From Entoloma clypeatum (Eukaryota > Basidiomycota > Agaricomycetes > Agaricales > Entolomataceae): a DNA stretch of 64,000 nt. The notes under the pieces were generated by a model, which was not told where the DNA came from, ran no database searches, and saw nothing but the letters and a program-made list of their open reading frames with translations. The stretch spans positions 868,001-932,000 of the forward strand of contig OY751492.1 in NCBI GenBank assembly GCA_963565915.1. Direction: 5' to 3'. A program made the translations under genes and the position numbers. This document shows positions 11,568 to 21,703 of the stretch, piece after piece; the first letter of the stretch is position 1, and every line of letters begins with the position of its first letter.

Positions 11568-12338
11568 ATGCCTCCGCTTCCAAACATAGTCTTTTTTGGG
11601 GCTGCGGGTTCCGGGAAGAGCTCCATCATTAACATGATCGCTGGACAAGAGGTGGCGGCCGTCAAAGGCGGGCTGCAGGGCTGCACGTTCGAGTCCGCTT
11701 GTTATCCAGTCGCTATCAATGGCTCGACGTTCAACCTCTGGGATACGGCGGGATTGAACGAAGCTATTACAGGAAAAGTGCCAGACACGAAGGCTACTGT
11801 TTCCCTCTTCCGCCTCTTGAAGAACCTCGATGCAGGCGTGAATCTTCTCGTCTTCTGCATGCGGGGACCGAGAATACAGGACGTCGCTCCGATGAACTGG
11901 CGTCTGTTCCACGAAGTCATCTGCGATAGGAAGGTCCCTATCGTCATCGCAATCACCAATCTCGAGCTGGTAGACTCAATGGACGGTTGGTGGCATGAGA
12001 ACAGAGGCTCGTTTGAGAGACAGGAGATGTTTGCACAGGGTGTCGCTTGCATCACTGCGATCAGAGGGAACGAGACGGCGCCGGGGGTGTATCAATTGGA
12101 CCAGGAATACAGAGAATCGAAACGAAAGATGGCGGATCTCTTGGAGAAGTCCTATCTCAAAACTGCTTGGAGAATAGAGCCCATCGAATGGTTTTCAACC
12201 ATCGTCGCAGAAAGTAGCCGGTGGTGGTGGTTGCTTGGGTGGTCGGTGGAAGGTCCTAAGGTGAAGGAACTGGCAAAGCGATGCGGGATGAATAAGAAAG
12301 ACGCCAAGGCATTGGGTCAGATGTTGTCCAAAGCTTAA
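11568..12338 (+). CDS. Minimal G-domain GTPase
   Basis: A single exon of 256 aa consisting almost only of the G domain. The P-loop GAAGSGKSS lies at residues 10-18, followed by the G3 motif DTAGLNE and TNLEL at the G4 position. A C-terminal helix follows with the unusual SRWWWLLGW patch and a Lys-rich end. It is clearly homologous to the flanking minus-strand genes (shared VPIVI..T.LE..DS..GWW block). A 69-bp 5'UTR intron (11483-11551) ends 16 nt before the ATG, which mirrors the other two genes. The Trp patch may be a membrane-interacting surface, by inference. Confidence 0.85.
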   Translation: MPPLPNIVFFGAAGSGKSSIINMIAGQEVAAVKGGLQGCTFESACYPVAINGSTFNLWDTAGLNEAITGKVPDTKATVSLFRLLKNLDAGVNLLVFCMRGPRIQDVAPMNWRLFHEVICDRKVPIVIAITNLELVDSMDGWWHENRGSFERQEMFAQGVACITAIRGNETAPGVYQLDQEYRESKRKMADLLEKSYLKTAWRIEPIEWFSTIVAESSRWWWLLGWSVEGPKVKELAKRCGMNKKDAKALGQMLSKA

Positions 12339-13515
12339 TTTATATGTATATTCGACCTTAGCACATCTAATCCTCATTGATTGAGTATTTCATGCACAGC
12401 AAGTGAACGAGTTCGATGATGCGAATGTAAGGCTGGCATGGTACACCTAGAGCTTGAATAAACAGACGGTTAACATATATATATCATCATGTAATTGGAT
12501 ACTTATGTGAGCCTGATATGATGCTTATGGAGGACAACGAAATCCTCATTTGAGAGGCATGCGTCGCACCCATGACAGATTGCGTGAAATGCTACACTTC
12601 AGGAAGCGGGAATCATACCAGGGAAAAGACAATGCAGAGGCAACCCCTATACACTAGATGCGTGCTGCCTTATCCAAGCGTTGACGCGATAAACACCGTG
12701 TCGTAAAGAGCTTTGGTACTAGGAAAGACTTAGGACATTCTCTGGAATGCCCATATGAACCCACGATCGCGACTTGTGGACGACTTGGCCTGTAATAATG
12801 AATGATTTCTGCCTTGTCACGATTAAGCCTTATGCAGACTCACAATTCTAGGGTACAAACGGCCCATCAGCACAACGCCCAACACGTCCGGCACTGCAGA
12901 CTGGCGTTCGAAACTGGTCATCCCAACCCAATCCGCCTCAACGACCGCAATGAGTACTGCCGCCCGTTCTGATGCGTGAGCTATCGAATATATATTGAGC
13001 GATAGGAACTGGAGAGTTGGGTTGAGTTTGGGTGTGCTGTGATGTTGGATCGTTGACGTTGGTTGTCGGTGCAGTGTCGGTGGAGGAGAGTTTCCACGCC
13101 ACATTCAAATGCTTCTGGTGCGAATTCCTCCCTGTGCTTTTGTTGAGGGCTTTCTGGCTGATAAGTTCATGTGGTGGTATAGTACTCACAAATAATTTCA
13201 GCCACCCTCGTCACGGTGCTTTGCGCGCAGGTTACGATCCGCATGGGTTAGAATGAGTTGGATTGGAGTTGGATGTCGGGGTGAAATTAGGGTACCACCC
13301 TTCCACTTTCACGGTGACCTATCAGTGAAATTAAACTTCACAGATGGGAACTTTACATGCGGGAATTCGCTGGTGACCCCGGCATTTCGAGCATTGTCTG
13401 GATTACTTCTTCTCCACGCGAAATCCTATCAACTCGTACGTTTCTTCGTCAATATAGATATCACAGTTGTACATCACAGAACACTAAACAGAGTACATGC
13501 GGAAATGGCATCCAT
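12339..13515. other. Intergenic, no convincing gene
   Basis: About 1.2 kb. A minus-strand reading frame near 12823-13104 has a protein-like stretch (SERAAVLIAVVEADWVGM) but no supported start or splice partners, so I do not call it. A short TA-repeat patch lies near 12473-12486. Confidence 0.4.
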
Positions 13516-14673
13516 TCATCGGCCATTCAGCACCTTCACCAAAGCGAAGATGGTGCCCAACAGGAGACAAACGACGAAAGCCATGCACCATAAACGTGTC
13601 TGTGTCCACCCCCATTGAGGCCCGTTCAACTCCACAGCCACGGGTCTGGCACCTTCCGCTGTGCCATAATATTTTGCGAGCTTCAGCGAAATATCCGATA
13701 GCCACGCCTCTCTGTCCGATATCCAACGCGCAGGAGACCTTGCGAAGTGATCCGATACTAAATTTCTAGCGGTGACCTTGGATTCCTCAAACTCTGCCTC
13801 GTACATGTGTACGCCCCTGTCAGTCGGCTTGCCTCTCGTCGCCGTGATGCATGCATGCCCCTCGAACGTCATGCCGTTCCGGTCAAACTGCTCCACATTC
13901 TGGTCCCACCATGACTCCATCGGTACTTGATGTTCCAACCCAGTGACGACGATAACGATGGGGACGCGCTTATCGCAAATGGTTCCCCAGAAAAGGTCGT
14001 AGTTGGTTTTGAGGACGTCTCTGAACCTCGAGGTTCCGCGAACGCAGTAGAGCAGGAGGCTGATCCCTTCGCTCAGGGTGCCAACAAGATCTCGCAGATG
14101 TTGCATCGCCTGCTCGGCAGGCACATTTCCGCGATCTCCCTCGTTCAAACCGGCCGTGTCCCACAACCTGACTTGCTGCCCAGCAAGTGATACGACGTAA
14201 CACTGGTTTTTCAAAGTGCACCCAACTGCACTACTGGAGACCCCTGCGACGTCGCTGCCTGCGATCATGTTGATGACGGAGCTCTTCCCCACACCCGTCT
14301 CGCCGAAAACTAGGATATTGGGGACGTAGACCTTTTCAGGCTGTGGAGTCAGCCTCGTGGCAAGCGTCTCAGAAGAGGCGTTGGAGATGGAGTTCGCTAG
14401 ATCCGATGTCGTATGCTGCGTGGATGATATTGATGCAATGGTGCTCCCGGAACGCTTCCTGGACTGTATAACACGGGAGATAGGCATCGGTTTGGGTGCG
14501 ACTATGGTGGAGCCGTCCGGAGGTTTTAGGAATTGGCCTTCCTGTCGTGCAAAAGCAATGCTACTGGACGTAGTAGGCGGGACAGAATTTCTGAAGTCGT
14601 CCGTCGGCCCTCTGACCGTCCGTCCATAAGGTGTCGAGCGGTTAGCGTATGGGGGTTGAGCGCTCTTATGCAT
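13516..14673 (-). CDS. G-domain GTPase with C-terminal membrane anchor
   Basis: A single coding exon of 385 aa. Residues 1-115 are a variable, probably disordered N-terminus. The P-loop GETGVGKSS is near residue 125, then DTAGLNE (G3) and TGLEH (G4 position). The last 25 residues include one hydrophobic segment (MAFVVCLLLGTIFALV), so this paralogue is probably tail-anchored. The ATG at 14673 lies four bases after the acceptor of a 59-bp 5'UTR intron (14678-14736), as in the gene at 8742-10784. That shared structure is why I rejected the longer upstream open frame. Confidence 0.85.
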   Translation of the reverse strand: MHKSAQPPYANRSTPYGRTVRGPTDDFRNSVPPTTSSSIAFARQEGQFLKPPDGSTIVAPKPMPISRVIQSRKRSGSTIASISSTQHTTSDLANSISNASSETLATRLTPQPEKVYVPNILVFGETGVGKSSVINMIAGSDVAGVSSSAVGCTLKNQCYVVSLAGQQVRLWDTAGLNEGDRGNVPAEQAMQHLRDLVGTLSEGISLLLYCVRGTSRFRDVLKTNYDLFWGTICDKRVPIVIVVTGLEHQVPMESWWDQNVEQFDRNGMTFEGHACITATRGKPTDRGVHMYEAEFEESKVTARNLVSDHFARSPARWISDREAWLSDISLKLAKYYGTAEGARPVAVELNGPQWGWTQTRLWCMAFVVCLLLGTIFALVKVLNGR

Positions 14674-15243
14674 GTTTCTAGTTCCATCCAATGTGTTAAA
14701 GCGCAAACTCAGCCAGGAACTGGATAGTTCAAGTACCTGTCCGTAGGAGCGCAGCTTTGCGAGTCTATCTTGGCAGGTTGTAGTTTTTGCAGAGAGACGA
14801 TTCTTTACTTGGGGGCGAATGCAAGGATGGGTTCGACAATGCTTGTAGGCCCACCGTGATATAATGTACACGAATACCGAGCGCGAGGCGATACAACGGT
14901 ATGGGTTTGCATACTATGGTGTGCGTGGCTTCCTCATTTAATGTGACGATTCTGACAAACTTTGCTATATATCAGAACGTTTTCGCCTGCATCTCTGATC
15001 GGATGCGAAGTGCTTATCGCCTCATGTAAGTTAGGGTGGGCCCGTGGGGCGGTCACGGTGTGGCTACGCCGACATGGGCGACTCGCCGCTGAACATCCAA
15101 TTCAGTACACTGTGGCCATCCAGTGCTCATTCGTAGGCTTGAGAAGACCGTCCTTGCTATCTCTTTACATTATATATTTCCAACTCCTCGTCGATAGAAG
15201 TGTTCTCTGTTCCCCTTCAAACAATCGTCAAATTCAGGTCAAA
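14674..15243. other. Divergent promoter region
   Basis: This lies between the minus-strand GTPase gene and the plus-strand F-box-like gene. It includes the 5'UTR intron 14678-14736. A TATATATTTC stretch lies near 15171, about 70 bp before the F-box gene start. Confidence 0.45.
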
Positions 15244-16206
15244 ATGCGCTGCTGGAACCTCATGCAAAACCTCAGGCTCCTCTCATGTGGCTGTCTGCCT
15301 CTCCGACCCTCAGCTCACACCAGGGAAATAGCGGCATATACCTCGCGCGTCCCCACGGAAATTACCTATATCATTATCGCCCAGGCTTGGTCTTTCCCGC
15401 TTTCCATCCAGGAGCGGATCCACATGATGACGGCCCTCCCGCTCGTTAACAGAGAATGGGCGCTCATCTTCTATCACATCTCCTCCAAGCACATCCAGAT
15501 TCCCTGCGTTTCTTACTACCGCCATCTCCTTGGAACGCTCACTTCCAAAAAGTCCTTCATCCACCATCCCAAGTCCATCAAGGCCGCATCGAATCCCTGC
15601 CAATCCGTGAGTCTGATGGTCGACGAAGAGTACACCATCAAAATACTGCTGTCCAATAAACCAGGCCCGACGGAAGCATCCACGGCTTTCCTTTTGGGTG
15701 GGATGGGAAACTTCCTTCCCAATCTGCGCACCGTGAACGTCTTGGTGCGCTACCCTGGGTACACAGGCATAAACGTTGTTCCTGCTGGACTGTCATGGGG
15801 CAGAATCCCGGCGCAGGTGACGGATCTGAACCTACATTGGGAGATGGGCCATCGCCGCAGCCGGAACCTCACGCTTCCTCGACACACGCATTCATGGCAC
15901 ACCTCGACCGGTTCTCCGTTCAAAAGGATCCTGCGCCTCTCAATTCGAGGAGCTCGCGATGCCCGCTTGATCGGGAGTTTCGTTGCGAGATGTCCAAGGT
16001 TGGAAACGCTTCAGGTCGAGGGGCGGCTCGAACCGTGTCCTGAACACCAGATAGGATGTACAGCTACGTTGCATATAAGGAGTCTGGGAAGTGATCAAGT
16101 AGAGAGCCATTGGGAAGCTCATCTCGTTAGTGAAGAACACGGGCTCCTAACATTTCGGCACGTTGATAGCCTATATTGTGAGGAAGACGGTGAAGGTGAA
16201 TTCTAG
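15244..16206 (+). CDS. F-box-like protein
   Basis: A single exon of 320 aa. After a short N-terminus (MRCWNLMQNL) comes an F-box-like block around residues 37-80: RVPTEITYIIIAQAW, then LPLVNREWALIFY and HISSKHIQIP. This is the usual pattern of the many agaricomycete F-box-like proteins. The rest is leucine-rich and structured but has no recognised repeats. Such proteins are thought to recruit substrates to SCF ubiquitin ligases. The ATG at 15244 was preferred because the upstream open frame lacks an ATG in a good position. Confidence 0.65.
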   Translation: MRCWNLMQNLRLLSCGCLPLRPSAHTREIAAYTSRVPTEITYIIIAQAWSFPLSIQERIHMMTALPLVNREWALIFYHISSKHIQIPCVSYYRHLLGTLTSKKSFIHHPKSIKAASNPCQSVSLMVDEEYTIKILLSNKPGPTEASTAFLLGGMGNFLPNLRTVNVLVRYPGYTGINVVPAGLSWGRIPAQVTDLNLHWEMGHRRSRNLTLPRHTHSWHTSTGSPFKRILRLSIRGARDARLIGSFVARCPRLETLQVEGRLEPCPEHQIGCTATLHIRSLGSDQVESHWEAHLVSEEHGLLTFRHVDSLYCEEDGEGEF

Positions 16207-16457
16207 ACCTGGGCAACTTTGGGCTATCATCATGTTGGATTATGTTCACGAGTCACCCAGGCCCATTGGAGCCCAAAAGGTGTGAACCTTCTAGGCTCAA
16301 GAAACCCAGCGCTCTGGTCCTCCCTATCTCAAGGAAATGATTTAGAATTGCCCAGCCTCAAGCCCCTTAAAATTTGCGAATACAACCCAGGACGCACTTG
16401 CAGCGAGGAGTAAACAACTTCTGCATAAACATGCACCTGCGATAGCTCCAAGTGACA
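16207..16457. other. Short convergent intergenic spacer
   Basis: This separates the F-box-like gene from the 3' end of DIS3. No gene is seen. Confidence 0.4.
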
Positions 16458-19400
16458 TCACATCAGTGACGAATCAACAGGATGCACCAATGTCATTTTG
16501 ACACGCCCCCTCTGCGTATTCTTGTCCTTCTCCACCTCGATATGCACAGTAACTTTGTCAAAGACGGCGATCGTGACTTCCTCTTCGGGCCCAGGAACCG
16601 TTATTGTATAATTGTCCGCGTCGAACTTGATATCCCGTTTGAACATGACGAGTCCCTCGATCCCAAGTCTGCAGGGGGGGGGGGGGGGGTGACACGTCAG
16701 CACATTGCCCTCAACCAATAAAGTGGGTGACGGAATGAAACGCACTTGGACACAAACACCCCTAAGCCGTTTCTGAACGTCCGAATCACAAACGCCTCCT
16801 CCCGCACCTGTCCTTTCTCTCTGTCGTTTCGTCCCTTCAGCGCGAGACCAACATAGAACTCGACGCTCGCCCTTCCAGCCATCTGTGCCATACGATGACG
16901 GCGATTCACCACGTCTAGCACCCGCTCTACATGAGCCTTGGAGTGCAGCGTTGCATGAAGAGGCATGTAGCCTATGGCTGCGGCAAGCTGTCGATGTGCA
17001 AGAACATCTGATCGAACACGTTCAATCAAGGTTCCGATCATATGAATTAGGACAGAAAGTGCTCACCAGCATATCGCCTAATGGGGCTCGTGAAGTGGGT
17101 GTAGATGAAGCTTGCGAGCCCATAGTGACCAAAAGTATCACGCCCGACACTTCCTGAGCAGAAATATTCAGCCGATAACATACACCTCGTGGCCATGATG
17201 CGGACGAGGGTGTTGAATGCTGGCTCCTTGGGATCCTGACAGTGTATCGTCGTCATCATACCTTCTTCAACAGAATGGAAGAAAAGTAACACGCACTATA
17301 CAGTTGTCAAGAGATGCCGCCAGCGCTCCAGAACTAGACACATCCAGGACTAAACCCTTCCGTTTGCGCAAAATATCCTGCAGCTTGTCAAAGTTCGTCC
17401 GAGGCGGAGGCATATGTCGTCTACGAATTATTGAATAATTTGAATTACCGAATAGTTGAGGCAACACACCTAAGCACCGATGTTTGAGGGAACGTCTCCT
17501 GGATCTTCTGTGCCACGCTGATATTCGCTAACAACATAAACTCCTCAACGAGGCTATTCGTCTCCCGCATCTCCTTCTGCTCCACATCAATAGGATCGGA
17601 AGATTCAGTGCTGTCCATATATATCTTGACCTCGGGTGACGCCAGATTCAGCGCACCAGCAGCCATCCTGCCTGCCTTGAGCTTCTGTGCCAACTTGTTG
17701 AGCAGCCGAATGCTTGTGGTGAGCTCGTCCTGCATGTGCCTGTCATGATCATCAGGGTCTTATCACGTGAAGCCGAGATCGGTTGTGGGACATACGGGTC
17801 ATCTTTCCGGATTTGTGCCTCTTCATAGGTGAACGCAGCTTTGGATGCAATCACTGATTTTGTGAAGCGAACGTTGACGATTTGGGCCTCTGGAGTCATT
17901 TCCTGTGGAGCAAAACGTCAACTTTCTGATCAAAAGTAATAGGAAGTGAATGAGTTTATACCCAAATAGCTGAAAAAGCCAAACGTTCAACAAAGGGCCG
18001 AAGAGAACAGAGGTTCGTTCCTAGAAGGCTTGGAAGCATGTCAATCCTCTTGTCAACGAGGTAGACCGTCGTCCCGCGTGCCGCAGCTTCGTTGTCCATC
18101 GGTGTATCAGGATGCACGAAATGCGAAACATCAGCGATATCTAGAAAGGGATTTCATTCAAAAGCGCATGCATCGGGGATTTTGAATACTTACGAACGCC
18201 AGCTTCAATATTACCATTCGGTAAATACCGAGCATGCAATGCGTCGTCGATATCTTGACAACCTAAAAGGAGAAGTAAAAACTGCATGAATTCAAGGCCG
18301 CTTTACATGCATCATCATTGAAACTCACCGGGAGGGTCAATGCTACAAATAATCAGATCCCGCAGGTCTTGTCGATCTCTCCATTCCAGACTGGTCGCGT
18401 TCTTCTGGGGTACGACCCACTTGTCCCCTTCCACCGGCAGGCAACCAAGTACAGCCTTGCCAAACGGTCGATAAGGAACGTCAAACTCCAGCAGCAGACT
18501 CTCCTGCTCCGCTTCCTTGCTTTCGACTTTACCCAGCGCACGGACAAAGTGACCCTCGGGGTACCGCGAGGTCGCGTCCCATCGGTCGATGGTGACGAGG
18601 ATTTTCTGCCCGATGAGGGTGGGCGCTTGGCGTGTTCGTAGCCGGATTCGCGGAAGGAGGCGAGAGACGGGGGTGGCGAAGACGGTTTGTTGCGAGAGGG
18701 AGGTGGCGTTGGAGGATGTCAGAGATGTGCTGTCGATGTGGCATACATAACTAGCGAGGGTAAAATAACAGGTGAGGCTGAGAAGAAGACGCCAACATGA
18801 CGAGAGACGCACGCTCGCCAATTGCGTTTTATGACGCCCACAATCCGGCCAGTCGGTTGCCTCTCAGAGGTCCGCTTGACATTTTCTGCTTGAAGGACTT
18901 GACGTTCTCGGCGCAGGAGTTCATCGTCGTCCTCGTCCTCATCTCCTGTATCTTCTGCGTCATCATTTTTGAGTGTGGCTAAGGGGACATGTCATGATGG
19001 AGAAAAATAGATGGGAGAAGTAACATACAATCTTGGTCAATAACGTCGTCCGCCGGGGCTTTCCAATCCTTCTCATCAAAGACTTCAACAACGACGATGT
19101 CACCATGAACCGCTCGATTCATGTTTTCACGACCAACGAGTAAGACAGGTTTCGTGAAAGCCGGGACATTTACGCTACCCTAAACTCTTGTCAAGACTTC
19201 GCTGGAACATTGCAATCAAATAGCATACCTCAAGATAGTTATATTGGTTGGCGTTGAAGTGACCTTGGTGTAACTCTCCGGCCTTTACACCGGCCATAAG
19301 ATTCGCAGTAGGTATATACTGCCATTACTTCAGTCAGTTATTGCTCAAACAAAACAATCAGGGTGACTTACATCAGGGTAAAGTGCTTGTTTACCAGCCG

Positions 19401-20392
19401 CTGCTCTCGTTGCTTCTATCTCGCCCGATCCCTCAGCCGCAAGCAAATCAAGAAGCAGACTCGGATCCTGCATTCCCTTGACATATTGGCGGACTGTGAA
19501 ATGAGAATCACAACACGGACTGGGGAAAAAAAAATGTAAACGTACCAGAAATGCATACTAGTCCATCCTTCTCAGCTTTCTGGCGGTTCGCAGCATCTTC
19601 TGTCACAAGTACGACGGATGGCAATTTCGGTGGAGCTTGACCACGGATCGGTGGCCGAGTAACACGTAGATGGTCGTTGTACCACGCCGTAGCTTTCCTA
19701 ATACCTATGTCGAGAGCTAAGGGTTGAGGGGGGAAATGGTTTGAGGTTTTGACGAACCTCGATCATTGCGATCGTTGGGTGTCTCGTTTTCATCTCTGAT
19801 GATCGCCGTCTCCCTGAAAAAGACAATGAAGGACGTAGCTGAGAAAAGGCCAAACAACGAACTCACGACCGGTACTCGTTATAGAATACCCATACCCGCT
19901 TATCGTCCATCCTTGTCAAGGCTTTGAGACGATTGTAGAGAGGCAATGATCGGTGCCGCACTTCCTCGAGTACGGTTTGTAGAAGGATGATAGGCGAAGT
20001 GAAAAGACTTGATTCTATGAGGTCCATCTGCATCTTTATATTAAAAAGGGAAATATAAGAGTTATTCCATCAGAAATACCTGAGACAGAAAGACGTTGGT
20101 ATCTGGAAGGACGAAATGGCCCTCTGGAAAGAGTTGGTGACGCTTGTCGCCGGAGATGGGCAAGACATCGCCAGAGGGGCCAAGACAAGCTCTACATCCC
20201 TCGATTCCACACCCGACGTCGTCCCGGAGGTACCTTTCGCGGAGAACTATCATGATTGAGGGAGTTTCTATGAATGATGGTGATTTAAGACGGACCTTTG
20301 ATGACTTTTCCTCGTGCTGTCTTTTTGAAAAATTTGCGCTGCGTTACGACCGCTTCTGTTTTGGGCCGCTTGCGAATGGTTATTTCAACCAT
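16458..20392 (-). CDS. DIS3: Exosome exoribonuclease DIS3/RRP44
   Basis: A gene of about a dozen exons, read right to left. Exon 1 (20392-20296, [15 protein letters not shown]) joins at a 49-bp intron to [18 protein letters not shown], which carries the Cys motif before the PIN domain. PIN residues follow in [35 protein letters not shown] and TEDAAN, with metal-binding acids in place. Cold-shock-like domains are next ([20 protein letters not shown] block near 19250; [16 protein letters not shown] near 18570). The RNB nuclease centre is [16 protein letters not shown] (near 18245), followed by [12 protein letters not shown] and [20 protein letters not shown]. The end is an S1 domain. The last exon is 16458-16668. 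Exons beyond those given are approximate. The protein degrades RNA 3'-5' in the nuclear and cytosolic exosome and also has endonuclease activity through PIN. Confidence 0.93.
16674..16689. repeat. 16-nt homopolymer G (poly-C in the DIS3 sense)
   Basis: Sixteen consecutive G on the plus strand. In the DIS3 transcript this is a run of C directly before the acceptor CTGCAG of the last intron (16669-16745), in place of the usual mixed pyrimidine tract. Confidence 0.9.
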
Positions 20393-20664
20393 CGATTCTT
20401 GTGAAAAATAAGAGGCGAAGGGTGAACGACGCGTGTCACATGACTCTGGAATGAAATGCACCAGTTGCCTTTCAACCAGTCTCGTCACTAACCCCCACGA
20501 TGAACACCCCGAAATCTGGACTTGCGCCTCTTCGCCGTGCTGAAACACTGCCAAAACTAGACTGGGCACCGCCGACCGCCGCCTTTTTATAGTTGTGAAG
20601 CTATTACTATGCACTCAAGTGCTTCAATCAGAAAAAAATCGCCTGGCAAACATAATTTGGACTT

Positions 20665-21363
20665 ATGCTGGATTACCATGGAACAGCAGATCGAATCGAA
20701 GTCTCGGAGCTCTCTCTTGACGTCTCGGTGAGTCCTCTTCTCCGTCTTCCCCTGTCCATGTTTGCGATTAAGGCACAGATATCACCGATGTCTGTTATAC
20801 ACTCTCCGTTATTTTATTCCCTTTGAAATACATAGCTTCGAGCGCCTAAATTTGAAAATGGGATCGGTGCCTCTCTATTAAAATGTCGGACCCGTGATGA
20901 GGGCCCGAACGTGATGTCCTATGTAAGTGAAAGTCTTGCAGTAACTTATCTTCACCTCAAGCTTCCTTTGATATCTTGTTGCGCTTGATCTTTGAAGCTC
21001 GGGCAGATGCAGGTTCAAGTATCACAACATGAAGAACTAGCTCTTCGAGATGGGCGATTGCAGGCGACTGCTAATTGTCAGGTACAGAGGGTTCCACTTC
21101 ACGATCAACCAAATCTCAATTTCTTTCGATCGCGAGATGCAGCATGTGTCACTTGGTCAGTTACTAGTTACTGGTGTCAACAGAGGTTCAAGCACTATTA
21201 TTGTCATCCAAGCCTGCGAATTGCAACATGTGGAAGGAAAAGAACACTCATGGCAACGGCTTGGCCAATACACTGCCCATACAGTACTCTTGGAATGCTG
21301 TATCGGCGTATGCCAGTACCGACACACAAGTCCCACTGTCCCAGAAAAACCCTCAAGAGGTGA
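20665..21363 (+). CDS. Possible small multi-exon gene (hypothetical, weak)
   Basis: An ATG at 20665 opens a 21-codon exon (20665-20727) ending at a GTGAGT donor. A second exon, 20836-20922, is protein-like (LRAPKFENGIGASLLKCRTR) and ends at a GTAAGT donor. A third exon may start at 20998 (LGQMQVQVSQHEELALRDGR). All three join in phase 0. Downstream exons are uncertain and the end given is only the stop of the third open frame. No family is recognised. The gene would be divergent from DIS3 with a shared promoter. Confidence 0.3.
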
Positions 21364-21703
21364 TCGGCGTTCAGCGCTCGGCGCTCAGCGGTCAACTTTC
21401 AAGTCCTAAATTTATGAGATACTTATCACGTCGTGCGGATCGGTATGGAACCATATGGTAACATAAATAGAGAGAAAAAGATGACCGGAATTCACCGAAT
21501 ATCATAATCTTGCAGATGATTTTCGATCTTAACTTCCACTTGCAACGACTCCACCTGGCACGGGGAGGATCGGCCAAGTAATTTCCCTGGATTCTTCCCC
21601 AAGATAGATGTTTACTATAACAACATCTGGTCCCCTCGAAAGTGTCATCTTTGCATGACAACTTGAACCCCCCCCTCTCTCTCTCCATCACGGTCTCTGC
21701 AAA

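Noticed and set aside
12823..13189. Possible minus-strand gene
   Set aside because: There is a protein-like stretch, but no consistent start, splice sites or second exon.
21050..21461. Overlapping plus-strand reading frames of 95-119 aa
   Set aside because: Three frames overlap and none has clear splice logic beyond the weak gene already listed.
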